Positions 1 to 8,825 of a DNA stretch of 64,000 nucleotides are shown here, piece by piece. Position numbers and translations under genes: made by a program. Numbering within the stretch: the first letter of the stretch is position 1; each line of letters begins with the position of its first letter. The stretch spans positions 186,001 through 250,000 of the forward strand of contig CAIYMO010000053.1 of NCBI GenBank assembly GCA_903927345.1, in the 5' to 3' direction. Below the pieces are notes generated by a model. The model searched no databases. It was not told the DNA's origin and saw only the letters and a list, made by a program, of their open reading frames with translations. The stretch comes from an uncultured Armatimonadota bacterium. GTDB taxonomy: Bacteria; Armatimonadota; Fimbriimonadia; Fimbriimonadales; Fimbriimonadaceae.

Positions 1-85
1 CCACTTCAAACCCCTAAACTCAATCCCCGCTCCCCAAGGCGAGACCCTGGTGGACGGTGAAACCTTCCAGCTCATCAAGATCTAA
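1..85 (+). CDS. 3' end of an unidentified protein
   Basis: The window opens inside a plus-strand frame that reads HFKPLNSIPAPQGETLVDGE and continues to a TAA at 83-85. Only about 27 residues are visible, so no family can be named. The last ~55 bases resemble, base for base with one or two indels, the sequence around 186-242. That second copy has turned into (or arose from) a strong hairpin downstream of sdhC. Confidence 0.5.
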   Translation, partial: HFKPLNSIPAPQGETLVDGETFQLIKI

Positions 86-204
86 CGAGTCAGAGCTAAA
101 AGCGGTAAAGGCAATACTTGTAGCTGCCGGTGTAGCGCATCCGCTTGACGGGTCGGCTTAGCGGGTCAAGTAGAGAAGCCAAAGAGCAAAATCCCTAAAT
201 GAAA

Positions 205-239
205 TCGCCGCCCCCAAGGCGAACCTTGGGTGGCGGCGA
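205..239 (-). terminator. Strong hairpin downstream of sdhC, likely terminator
   Basis: TCGCCGCC at 205-212 plus CCCAAGG at 213-219 pair with CCTTGGG at 224-230 and GGCGGCGA at 232-239. This gives a 15-bp stem with one bulged base and a 4-base loop. Read on the minus strand, the stem is followed by GATTTCATTTAGGGATTTT, a moderately T-rich tail, so it fits as the sdhC transcription terminator. The tail is imperfect. Confidence 0.6.
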
Positions 240-261
240 AACAAAGTTGCTTGCTGAAGAG

Positions 262-975
262 CTAGCGAGTTGCGACCGAGAGCGGTTGAACGAGAGCAGC
301 AGTTGCCGCCTCAGTCTTCGCCGCGCCGGGCTTGTTGATGATGAAGCCAGCAATGACTCCCCAACCGAGAAGCGTAAGCGCAACAAAGATGAGCGCAGAA
401 GCCTTCTGAATTCGGGTCTGAGCTTCTTCGCTAACCGTGATGCCCCAGCGAATGCAGAAGTTCCAGATGCCGTATCCCAGGTGATAGGACGAAGCAATGA
501 TGCCAGTCGCATAAACAAGCACCCAGAGCGGATTGCTAAAGAACTCGTGCCATGCCGCGAACTTCAATCGCTCAACATCTCCAGTGGCGTACTTGTAACC
601 GGTCGTCGAAAGCGAGTGGTAAATCAAGAACGCAAAAATCACCAGACCGGAGGCCCGCTGGAGGAAGAACATGCGGTTGTGCGACCACTTGTACTTCGTC
701 GTGAAGAAGTTGTTTTCAGCGCGAGAGACGATGAAAACGCCATACACCGCGTGGAAAATCAACGGCAACCAAATTGCCAAAACTTCCATCGCGAGAAGAA
801 CGTGCTTCGGAATCCCTTCGAAAAAGTCGATGACTCCGTTGAATTTTGCCTCACCGCCAATCGAGAAACTATTCAGTGCCAAGTGCTGCACCATGTAGTA
901 GCCGACCGGAATCACACCTGTGATTGAGTGGATGCGGTGCAGAACGTAATTTTCCTTGGTAAGCGACAGTGCCAT
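262..975 (-). CDS. sdhC: Succinate dehydrogenase cytochrome b558 subunit
   Basis: Membrane anchor that carries haem and passes electrons from the SdhAB head of complex II to quinone. The 237-residue product has about five hydrophobic segments and the layout of the Bacillus-type di-haem SdhC. Conserved histidines lie in LHRIHSITG (residues 12-20), VQHL (~31), IFHAVYG (~73), YHSL and SYHLGYG, which are the expected haem-ligand positions of that family. The C-terminal Ala/Thr-rich tail is not conserved in the family. No sdhA or sdhB lies beside it in this window: the next gene upstream is enolase on the other strand, so it is an orphan here. A strong hairpin follows it. Confidence 0.88.
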   Translation of the reverse strand: MALSLTKENYVLHRIHSITGVIPVGYYMVQHLALNSFSIGGEAKFNGVIDFFEGIPKHVLLAMEVLAIWLPLIFHAVYGVFIVSRAENNFFTTKYKWSHNRMFFLQRASGLVIFAFLIYHSLSTTGYKYATGDVERLKFAAWHEFFSNPLWVLVYATGIIASSYHLGYGIWNFCIRWGITVSEEAQTRIQKASALIFVALTLLGWGVIAGFIINKPGAAKTEAATAALVQPLSVATR

Positions 976-1024
976 CTTTATGAATTAAGGTTACCCCCGC
1001 AACTACATACGAGCGGTAATCTAG

Positions 1025-2320
<1,296 letters not shown>

Positions 2321-2656
2321 GAAGGTGGCAAGCAAACCCTGCCCTATATACGGCTCAGCCGCGTAGGGCACGGGACCCAAGATAGCTTCGGTTCCAGATC
2401 GAATCCGTCGGAACTGGAGATGTCTCGGGTCAGGATTGGCCTTGGGCTCGCGCTGAGCCGATCTCGGCCTATTGGTTGACAACTCCCCCGAAACATCGCC
2501 TAGTAAGTGATGATAAAACTTGGCGACTTCCCTTCTGAAAAGTTCGCAGACCCCAGAGCCAAAACTCCCCGCCCCTTAGCGCCCGTTTTTCGAAGATTTT
2601 CTCGGCAGTTTGAATCTAAAGCGCCCAATGCGCCCTACACACGCATGCGGGCAGAA
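2321..2656. other. 336-base gap between convergent genes with several hairpins, no gene seen
   Basis: No convincing reading frame: the long plus-strand frame starting at 2507 is the shadow of the ABC ATPase. The gap contains a 10-bp interrupted stem at 2337-2374, a second possible stem around GGTTCC and GGAAC between 2389 and 2415, and GGCTC/GAGCC-type pairings near 2446-2460. It may hold the eno terminator and an untranslated or small structured RNA. I could not match it to SRP RNA, 6S RNA, tmRNA or RNase P RNA. Confidence 0.4.
2337..2374 (+). terminator. Hairpin after enolase
   Basis: CCC-TGCCCTA pairs with TAGGGCA-CGGG with one bulged G. An inner helix CGGC/GCCG is nested inside, closed by a TCA loop. 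It begins 17 bases after the eno stop codon. No run of T follows, so it is either a factor-assisted terminator or an RNA-stabilising 3' structure rather than a textbook intrinsic terminator. Confidence 0.45.
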
Positions 2657-3388
2657 CTAGCCGCGCCGCACGTATTCCGCAATTACCGTCGACGGCTCGC
2701 CTTCCATCTCAACCAGGCCGTCCTTCAACCACACAACGCGGTCCGCAAACTTCTCCACGGTCGGCAACTGGTGCGAAACCAACAAGATCGCGCCGCCATC
2801 TCGCCGGAACTGTTCAACCCGCTCCAAGCACTTCTGCTCAAACCGCTGGTCACCCACCGCCAGAACCTCGTCCACGATCAAAACCTCGGCGTCCACGTGA
2901 ATCGCAATCGCGAACCCCAACCGCGCCATCATTCCGCTCGAATAAGTCCGAACCGGAGCCTCAATTGCGTCGCCCAGCTCCGAAAACTCGACAATCGAAT
3001 CCAATCGTTCACGAACTTGCTCGCGTGTCAAACCAAGGATCACCGCATTGAAGTAGATGTTCTCGAGCCCCGACAGATCGTTATGGAACCCGGCGCCAAG
3101 CTCAAGCAACGGCGCAACCCGTCCCTTAACTTCCAAAGACCCCGACGTCGGCAGATAGATCTTTGCGAGCAGCGACAGCAGCGTCGACTTCCCCGCTCCG
3201 TTCTTGCCGATCACCGCGACGCACTCGCCGCCCCGAACCTGCAAGGAAACGCCTTTCAGAACTTCAAGATGAACATAGGACCTCTTCCGCCAAAACAGCA
3301 ACAGCGACTTGATCGAAGCAATCCCCGAATGGGAAACAACAAACTGCTTCCGCAAGTCCTTGATCGAAACTTTGACTTCGCCCGTCAT
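2657..3388 (-). CDS. ABC transporter ATP-binding protein for polysaccharide export (Wzt/TagH type)
   Basis: ATPase of a two-component exporter that moves a surface polysaccharide (O-antigen, teichoic-acid-like or capsule chain) across the inner membrane with the permease next to it. Visible motifs are Walker A GKNGAGKSTLL, signature YSSGMMARLGFA (LSGGQ-equivalent) and Walker B VLIVDEVLAVGD followed by a switch histidine in LLVSHQ. The order and spacing are those of the KpsT/Wzt/TagH group. The open frame extends 42 bases upstream, but the ATG at 3388 overlaps the permease stop as ATGA, so I start there (243 residues). It lacks the C-terminal carbohydrate-binding domain of large Wzt proteins. 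Confidence 0.9.
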   Translation of the reverse strand: MTGEVKVSIKDLRKQFVVSHSGIASIKSLLLFWRKRSYVHLEVLKGVSLQVRGGECVAVIGKNGAGKSTLLSLLAKIYLPTSGSLEVKGRVAPLLELGAGFHNDLSGLENIYFNAVILGLTREQVRERLDSIVEFSELGDAIEAPVRTYSSGMMARLGFAIAIHVDAEVLIVDEVLAVGDQRFEQKCLERVEQFRRDGGAILLVSHQLPTVEKFADRVVWLKDGLVEMEGEPSTVIAEYVRRG

Positions 3389-4242
3389 GGTCGCTCCACA
3401 AACTTCCATTTCAGTCGGTTGAACAGCCAATAGCCGAACAAGAAGACAAACACCGCCCCAACGCTATGCACCGCCAAATACTTCCAGGGCATTCCAATCG
3501 GCATCCCCATCCCACCAGCCGACATCGTCGGAACGGGAGCAACAAGTGCTTTTCGATAAGCGACACACTGAACCGCAACTGGATTCAACATATAGAGCTT
3601 AAACAACAACCATCCCGAGTCGAAGTTCTTCTTGGAGTTGGCAACCTGCTCAACGAAGTAAACAATCGGGCAAAGGTACATCAACAAGTACAGCCCGATC
3701 TGAACGATATACTTCACGTCTTCATAGAACGTGTTGAGCGCCGAAACGATAAACGAGATCCCCGTCGCAAAAAGCGTCGAGACGATCAGCAAGAACGGCA
3801 GATAGATCGTAGTTGCCTGAAACGGAAACACCCGGGGGTCGCGCAGGTATCCCAGAAACATCAGGCCAAACATGATCAAGAACCCGATCGCCAAGTGAAT
3901 CATGTTGGCGATGACCGCCGCCAACGGAAGAATCTCACGCGGGAAGTAAATCTTCTTGATCAATCCGTACTGGTTCAAGATCGACTGAGCCGAATCCAAG
4001 ACACTCGATTGGAAGAAGATGAACGGCAGATACGCCGCCAACATGTAAACCGTGAAACTCGGAACGTCTTGGCGAAGAAAGTTGCTGAAAACAAAGCTCA
4101 TCACCGCGACTTGCGCCAGCGGGTTAAGGAACGACCACAGAACACCAAGAGCCGAGTTCTTGTAACGAATGCGAAGCTCGCGCTGAACCATGACGTACAG
4201 CAATTCGCGGTACTTCCAAAGCTCCCGAAAGTCTTTGATCAA
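3385..4242 (-). CDS. ABC-2 type permease for polysaccharide export (Wzm/TagG type)
   Basis: Membrane half of the exporter served by the downstream ATPase. About six hydrophobic segments follow the amphipathic N-terminus LIKDFRELWKYRELLYVMV and the conserved RELRIRYKNSALGVLWSFLN motif that opens ABC-2 polysaccharide permeases. The longest frame starts at a TTG at 4278. The TTG at 4242 forms a TTGA overlap with the stop of the upstream small gene and sits behind an AGGAAGGTGGAAGG purine stretch, so I prefer it (285 residues). The stop overlaps the ATPase start by four bases. No glycosyltransferases are adjacent, so the exported polymer is unknown. Confidence 0.87.
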   Translation of the reverse strand: MIKDFRELWKYRELLYVMVQRELRIRYKNSALGVLWSFLNPLAQVAVMSFVFSNFLRQDVPSFTVYMLAAYLPFIFFQSSVLDSAQSILNQYGLIKKIYFPREILPLAAVIANMIHLAIGFLIMFGLMFLGYLRDPRVFPFQATTIYLPFLLIVSTLFATGISFIVSALNTFYEDVKYIVQIGLYLLMYLCPIVYFVEQVANSKKNFDSGWLLFKLYMLNPVAVQCVAYRKALVAPVPTMSAGGMGMPIGMPWKYLAVHSVGAVFVFLFGYWLFNRLKWKFVERP

Positions 4243-4565
4243 CCTTCCACCTTCCTCAGGTTGATCACTCGAACCCAAGCAAACTGTCCACTCTCGGGAT
4301 CTGAAACAACCCGCTTTCCGCCAACGCCCAGTCCGCTCACAGCAAACTCTAACAACGAACCTGGCGTCGTCGTCACAGGAATTTTCATCGGAAGCCCGCG
4401 TTTCTTGGTATCGAGCAGAACCGCCGCCTTTCGGCCAACCAACCGTACATCACACACCGCAACGTACTTCGTCTCCACCTTGGGAAGCGCGCCAGATTCC
4501 TCTTCATCGACCAGATAAAACGTCGGTGGAGTTTGGAGGGCGATGGCGAAAATGGCAGCAAGCAT
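4239..4565 (-). CDS. Small secreted protein of unknown function
   Basis: 108 residues. The N-terminus MLAAIFAIALQTPP looks like a very short uncharged signal peptide, leaving a mature domain of about 95 residues rich in beta-type sequence with no motif I recognise. It is the first gene of a three-gene minus-strand unit: its TGA overlaps the preferred permease start. It is divergent from the ribokinase gene with 19 bp between starts. The position suggests, but does not prove, a link to the polysaccharide exporter. Confidence 0.65.
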   Translation of the reverse strand: MLAAIFAIALQTPPTFYLVDEEESGALPKVETKYVAVCDVRLVGRKAAVLLDTKKRGLPMKIPVTTTPGSLLEFAVSGLGVGGKRVVSDPESGQFAWVRVINLRKVEG

Positions 4566-4584
4566 CAGCTAAGATAAGCCTCGA

Positions 4585-5505
4585 ATGGAGAACGTTCGGA
4601 TTCTGGTTGTGGGAAGCATTGTACTCGACAGGGTGCTCCGTGTCGCCGAGTTCCCCCGCCCCGGCGAGAGCGTCCGCGGCGAGGTCGTCGGAGTCTTTCC
4701 TGGCGGAAAAGGTGCCAATCAAGCCGTCTGCGCCGCAAGGCTCGGCGCAACCACCTCCTTCTGCGCTGCAATCGGTCCCGATCCAGACGGGACCGAAATG
4801 ATCATGAAGCTCCGCTCCGAGCAGATCGACTGCTCAATGGTCCATTCGATCGAGCGAGCCGCAACCGGCACCGCAGGAATCACCCTAAACGACCTGGGAC
4901 AAAACACCATCGTCGTCGCCCTCGGCGCCAACATGATGTTCGAGCCAGAACAAGCTCTTAAAGCCGCCCATCAACAACTCCACCACGTTCTCCTGCTCCA
5001 AGGCGAAATCCCGCTAGAGGCGTCTCGAGCCGCCGCAGAAGCGTCGCAAGGACTCGTCATCTTCAACCCCGCCCCCGCAATCGCCCCGCCGCTCTCGATG
5101 TACCCCCTCATCGACGTCCTCACCCCAAACGAGAGCGAAGCAGAGTATCTCGTCGGCTACCCAATCCACGACGAAAAGACCGCCGAGAAAGCCGCCAAAG
5201 AACTCATCGTTCGTGGCTGCAAATCAGTCGTTATCACTCTCGGCGCGAAAGGTGCCTACTTCCGCGCAGCGGATGACGAGGGACTAATCAAAGCCCCTAC
5301 CGTGTCAGCCGTCGACACCGTTGGCGCAGGAGACTGCTTCAACGGCGCCCTAGCCTTCGCCCTCGCCCACAAGCTCGACCTACGACGAGCAACTCGCTTC
5401 GCCGTTCAATGCGCCTCCTACAGCGTCCAACACGTCGGAGCGCAGACTGGCATGCCCTACTTCGATGAGCTAGGCTCCGACGTCAGAGCACTTATCTCCC
5501 CCTAA
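4585..5505 (+). CDS. rbsK: Ribokinase (PfkB family sugar kinase)
   Basis: Phosphorylates ribose to ribose-5-phosphate using ATP. The 306 residues have both PfkB signatures: GGKGANQAVCAARLGA near residues 39-54, and the C-terminal DTVGAGDCFNGALAFAL (catalytic Asp in GAGD) near 250-266. TPNESEAEYLVGYP and VVITLGAKGAY are also typical of ribokinase rather than fructokinase. No ribose transporter or RbsD is nearby, so substrate preference within the PfkB family is inferred from sequence style only. Confidence 0.85.
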   Translation: MENVRILVVGSIVLDRVLRVAEFPRPGESVRGEVVGVFPGGKGANQAVCAARLGATTSFCAAIGPDPDGTEMIMKLRSEQIDCSMVHSIERAATGTAGITLNDLGQNTIVVALGANMMFEPEQALKAAHQQLHHVLLLQGEIPLEASRAAAEASQGLVIFNPAPAIAPPLSMYPLIDVLTPNESEAEYLVGYPIHDEKTAEKAAKELIVRGCKSVVITLGAKGAYFRAADDEGLIKAPTVSAVDTVGAGDCFNGALAFALAHKLDLRRATRFAVQCASYSVQHVGAQTGMPYFDELGSDVRALISP

Positions 5506-5538
5506 CCCACCGAAGTCGAGGTGTTTTAGTAGAATTGG

Positions 5539-6063
5539 ATGATGAACTTGCTGGTCACCGGATTTGGACCGTTTCGAGATATAACCGACAATCCATCGGC
5601 ACAACTCGCCTCGGGTCTCCCCGGAGAAACTGCAATCCTCACGGTCCAGTACGGTCACGTTGAATCATTCGCTCGATCGCTGCGCTTGAGAGACGAAAGC
5701 ACCATCCTTTGTCTTGGCCTCAACGCCCGCGCCACCGAACTAAAATTCGAGCTCTACGCACACAACCAAATTGGAGCTGAACGAGGATTTGGAAGTCGCG
5801 GACACTCTCGAACCATCATCCGCCCTTCGGGACCCAAAACGCTCGGTCAAACCCTGCTGGACCCGAAACAGCTAGCATCGCTTGAGATGAGTACCAGCTA
5901 CACACCAGGCGACTATCTCTGCAACTTCTTGCTCTACTCTCTCCTTGTCCGCTACCCCGCCAAACGGATCGGCTTCGTCCACGTCCCGCACTTCGATACT
6001 GTGCCGAAGGAAAGCCAAATGAAGGCGCTAGAAAAGCTCCTCACACTCGTGGGTCAGAGCTGA
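5539..6063 (+). CDS. pcp: Pyroglutamyl-peptidase I family protein (C15)
   Basis: Cysteine peptidase that removes N-terminal pyroglutamate. It opens with the family hallmark LLVTGFGPF. The glutamate in KFELYAHN corresponds to the catalytic Glu, the cysteine in DYLCNFLLY to the nucleophile, and the histidine in GFVHVPHF to the third catalytic residue. At 174 residues it is shorter than most Pcp (about 200-215), with compressed loops between the Glu and Cys motifs. Activity is likely because all three catalytic residues are present. It starts 33 bp after rbsK and overlaps the convergent gene by 10 bp. Confidence 0.82.
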   Translation: MMNLLVTGFGPFRDITDNPSAQLASGLPGETAILTVQYGHVESFARSLRLRDESTILCLGLNARATELKFELYAHNQIGAERGFGSRGHSRTIIRPSGPKTLGQTLLDPKQLASLEMSTSYTPGDYLCNFLLYSLLVRYPAKRIGFVHVPHFDTVPKESQMKALEKLLTLVGQS

Positions 6064-6899
6064 GAGAGTGTTGACCGCAGCCACGCGATACCCTCGCGAG
6101 TTGCTTCCACACCGCGATCGCCGCATTCGAGCTCGAGATGAATCGGAACCGCCCGTCGGTCTGAACGCTGGAAGAGCGCGCGAAGGGTCTCGACGATCGG
6201 AACACAGCCTTGGCCCAGGAATGCTCCGCTTAAGCGCCCACCATCGGGGCTTTGGAAGGGACCATCAATGGACGAAACAAAATCCTTTACATGGATGAGA
6301 TCAGGGAAGGGCATCTCCAACGCAGCCTTGACGGGATCCACGCCCGCAAGCAACCAGTTGCCAATATCAAAACAGATGCCCGTTCCCGCACCTTTAGAGA
6401 TCGCAAGCACCTCTGCAGGAGTTCCGAAAACCACGCCGTGATTTTCAAGGGCTAAAGTGCGGTCCGCAGAATTGATTGAACCCAGATTCGCTATCGCTCT
6501 GTCCCGGCTAGCATCGGCGTCATCCGCCGAAGGATGGGCCGAGAATACTCGAACGACACCAGCGCCAAAGCACTTCGCCACAGAGAGTCCCAGCTCAATC
6601 TTCGCCCTCTCCACGGCGATTCGTTCGGGTTCAGAGTGAACGAAGTCGTTCGTAACAGCAACTGCCCCTACTTTGATGCCATCAAGCGCCGATTCTAGTT
6701 CAGATTCAAACGTGGACGTATCCGGAATGAAGTCACGGATCACGCCGGGCTCATACCAAAAGGCGTCGAGAACCTCAACGGAGTCAGCACCGCACGAATG
6801 GGCAAACTCACAAAAGCGAGAAATCGGCATCTCACCTGCCCGCCAAGCGGACAGAACTGAGTACCACGATATTCCGACGGGAAGACTAGCGCAATCCAA
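6054..6899 (-). CDS. Sugar phosphate isomerase/epimerase-like TIM barrel protein
   Basis: 281 residues of the xylose-isomerase-like (AP endonuclease 2) fold. Metal-ligand type stretches are visible: LALENHG (Glu), GICFDIGNW (Asp), LIHVKDF (His) and HLELECGD near the C-terminus. These families isomerise or epimerise free or phosphorylated sugars and inositols; the substrate cannot be read here. The start is a TTG that lies inside the end of nuoN (14-base overlap), so it may be co-transcribed with the nuo operon although the function is unrelated. A start further in is possible. Confidence 0.75.
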   Translation of the reverse strand: MDCASLPVGISWYSVLSAWRAGEMPISRFCEFAHSCGADSVEVLDAFWYEPGVIRDFIPDTSTFESELESALDGIKVGAVAVTNDFVHSEPERIAVERAKIELGLSVAKCFGAGVVRVFSAHPSADDADASRDRAIANLGSINSADRTLALENHGVVFGTPAEVLAISKGAGTGICFDIGNWLLAGVDPVKAALEMPFPDLIHVKDFVSSIDGPFQSPDGGRLSGAFLGQGCVPIVETLRALFQRSDRRAVPIHLELECGDRGVEATREGIAWLRSTLSQL

Positions 6900-8319
6900 G
6901 ATGAGCTAACAACGGGGCGTAGAACACCACCGCACCAATCACACCCACAACACAGACGGACAAAGAGAACGTTTGCGGAATGGATAATGAGATGGGACGA
7001 GCATCTCCCTCAGCTGGCGCAAATGCTGACCGAAGCATTCCAAAGTAGTAAAACGCTCCGAAGATGCTGTTGAGAACCATCACAACTGCGAGCCAAGCAA
7101 GATTGGCGGTCAAGGCATCCTTTAGAATGAACAGCTTCCCAAGGAAACCTGAAACTGGACCGAGACCGATTAACGAAAGAACAAAGACCACTAGACTGTA
7201 GGCCAATATCGGCGACCGACTTGCTAGCCCCTTTAAATCATCAAGTGACATTGGCTCTTCGCCGTCCTTGGCCATAGCGAGAACCACTACGAACACCCCA
7301 AGGGATGTCAGGACATATCCGAAGAGGAAGAAAATCAGCGCAATATGGTTGAGCCGGAATGCGATGGCAACGCTTGCGGCTGCGACAGCAACATAGCCAG
7401 CGTTCGCAATCGAAGAATAAGCAAGTAACCGCTTGATGTTCTTCTGCGCCATCGCAAGCACGTTTCCGACGAGCATCGAGAGAACCGCAAGGGTCGCAAT
7501 CGTCATTCCTACGAATCGACCAGCATGCCCGAAGCTATCCGCAAAATTCCAAAGTGCCACGAAAGCACCGACTTTTCCACCTGTCGCCATGAACGCAACT
7601 ACATTGGTTGGAGCGCCTTCGTACACGTCTGGAGTCCACTGATGGAATGGAGCCAAGCTACATTTGAATCCGATTCCCACTGCAATTAGGGCAAAGGATA
7701 ACGAAAGAAGAATCTTGTTCTCAGGCGCGCCATGCAGCCAATACGAGACCAAGGTTGACATGTTCAAGCTACCGGTTGCACCATAGAACATGGCAATTCC
7801 GTAAAGCAGGAATCCGGTGGCAAATGCCCCCAGCAAGAAGTATTTAATCGCGGACTCTTCTGACTTCTTCGACGTTCTGTGAAGACCAGCCAACACGTAG
7901 AGACTGATGGATAGAATCTCAATCCCAACGAAAAGAACCAGCAGGTTTCGCGTGCAGCACACGATCATTCCGCCAACGGTAGCCCAAGCGAGCATCGGGT
8001 AGAACTCACCGAGCTTTATTCGCTTTGCTTCAAGATAGGCCGGACTCACGAGAGCAACGATGAGAGCCGAAAAGACGGTCAGCAACTGCCCGACTGAGCC
8101 GAGTCGATCCATAACCACCATTTCCTGGAGGACAAATCGCTCGCTGCCACCGGCTGCGAGCAAGCTGGTCAGCGCAATCAAGAGACCAAATACGGTCACC
8201 TTCTGCGTGAAATTCTTCTCAGAATTCCCCGTGATCATGTGAACGATCAGCGCGATCATGCCGGTAACTGCAACGATCGCGACCGGTCCAATAACACCCC
8301 AGTCGATTGTTGGGATCAC
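6886..8319 (-). CDS. nuoN: NADH-quinone oxidoreductase subunit N
   Basis: Antiporter-like, proton-pumping membrane subunit of complex I. 477 residues with about 14 hydrophobic helices. The conserved lysine-bearing helices are visible in KYFLLGAFATGFLLYG and CSLAPFHQWTPDVYEGAP, the NuoN signature region near residues 228-246. KNIKRLLAYSSIANAGY follows, also typical. It is the last complex I gene in this operon. Its ATG overlaps the stop of the unknown gene X by four bases. Confidence 0.95.
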   Translation of the reverse strand: MIPTIDWGVIGPVAIVAVTGMIALIVHMITGNSEKNFTQKVTVFGLLIALTSLLAAGGSERFVLQEMVVMDRLGSVGQLLTVFSALIVALVSPAYLEAKRIKLGEFYPMLAWATVGGMIVCCTRNLLVLFVGIEILSISLYVLAGLHRTSKKSEESAIKYFLLGAFATGFLLYGIAMFYGATGSLNMSTLVSYWLHGAPENKILLSLSFALIAVGIGFKCSLAPFHQWTPDVYEGAPTNVVAFMATGGKVGAFVALWNFADSFGHAGRFVGMTIATLAVLSMLVGNVLAMAQKNIKRLLAYSSIANAGYVAVAAASVAIAFRLNHIALIFFLFGYVLTSLGVFVVVLAMAKDGEEPMSLDDLKGLASRSPILAYSLVVFVLSLIGLGPVSGFLGKLFILKDALTANLAWLAVVMVLNSIFGAFYYFGMLRSAFAPAEGDARPISLSIPQTFSLSVCVVGVIGAVVFYAPLLAHLGLR

Positions 8320-8825
8320 TGTGAACCTCCAGAGATCAGATGCGGGAAGTTTGAAACAATGGTCACAGTTCTGGCTCGGGTCATCTTGGCGACTTCTTCG
8401 GGACTAACAGGATTCGTTGCGGGATTCCAAACGAGGAATGTTTCAGCGAGATCCGAGACGATATCCACGTAAGTTTCGGGTCCGCCGATCAAAGTAATAG
8501 CTGGCTTGCGGCTCCCGATGAGATCACGATCCAACTCAAGGAAGTGCCCGCCGTACTGCATCGGCGTGGTGAACTCAGGTTCAGCTCCAGCGACGATGTA
8601 GTTGAATTCTCCGGTCACCAAATCAAGCTCTGAATGCGTCTCGGAAACAAGCGCTGCTAGGATTTGATCACCCTCGGCTGGATTTTCCTCTAAAAGATCA
8701 ACAATGTTGAGATTGCGGCTGATCGCTCGAGTTAACGGTGAGGCTACAGACGTAAACTGCTGGCCCGCAATCTCACACCTGGACTCAGCAAAATGAGCTT
8801 CAAGGGCATCTTTTGCCATGGTCAT
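8316..8825 (-). CDS. Unknown soluble protein encoded between nuoM and nuoN
   Basis: 169 residues, no signal peptide and no membrane helix. Stretches such as MQYGGHFLELDRDLIG and ITLIGGPETYVDIVSDL look like an alpha/beta enzyme or binding domain, but I do not recognise the family. Both ends overlap by ATGA with nuoM (upstream) and nuoN (downstream), so it is translated within the complex I gene string. It could be an accessory or assembly factor of complex I, or a passenger gene. No cysteine cluster suggestive of an Fe-S site is present. Confidence 0.8.
   Translation of the reverse strand: MTMAKDALEAHFAESRCEIAGQQFTSVASPLTRAISRNLNIVDLLEENPAEGDQILAALVSETHSELDLVTGEFNYIVAGAEPEFTTPMQYGGHFLELDRDLIGSRKPAITLIGGPETYVDIVSDLAETFLVWNPATNPVSPEEVAKMTRARTVTIVSNFPHLISGGSQ

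Noticed and set aside
199-927. 242-codon plus-strand frame opposite sdhC
   Set aside because: It is the antisense shadow of a clear cytochrome b558 gene, and its product is Arg/Glu/Asn-rich with no domain features.
2321-2656. SRP, 6S, tmRNA or RNase P RNA in the eno downstream gap
   Set aside because: The characteristic conserved cores of these RNAs could not be found on either strand.
2507-3433. 308-codon plus-strand frame opposite the ABC ATPase
   Set aside because: Shadow of a gene with Walker A/B motifs; the translation is Arg/Gln/Asn/His-rich nonsense.
3466-4518. 350-codon plus-strand frame opposite the ABC permease
   Set aside because: Shadow frame with extreme Arg/Asn/Gln content and no recognisable domain.
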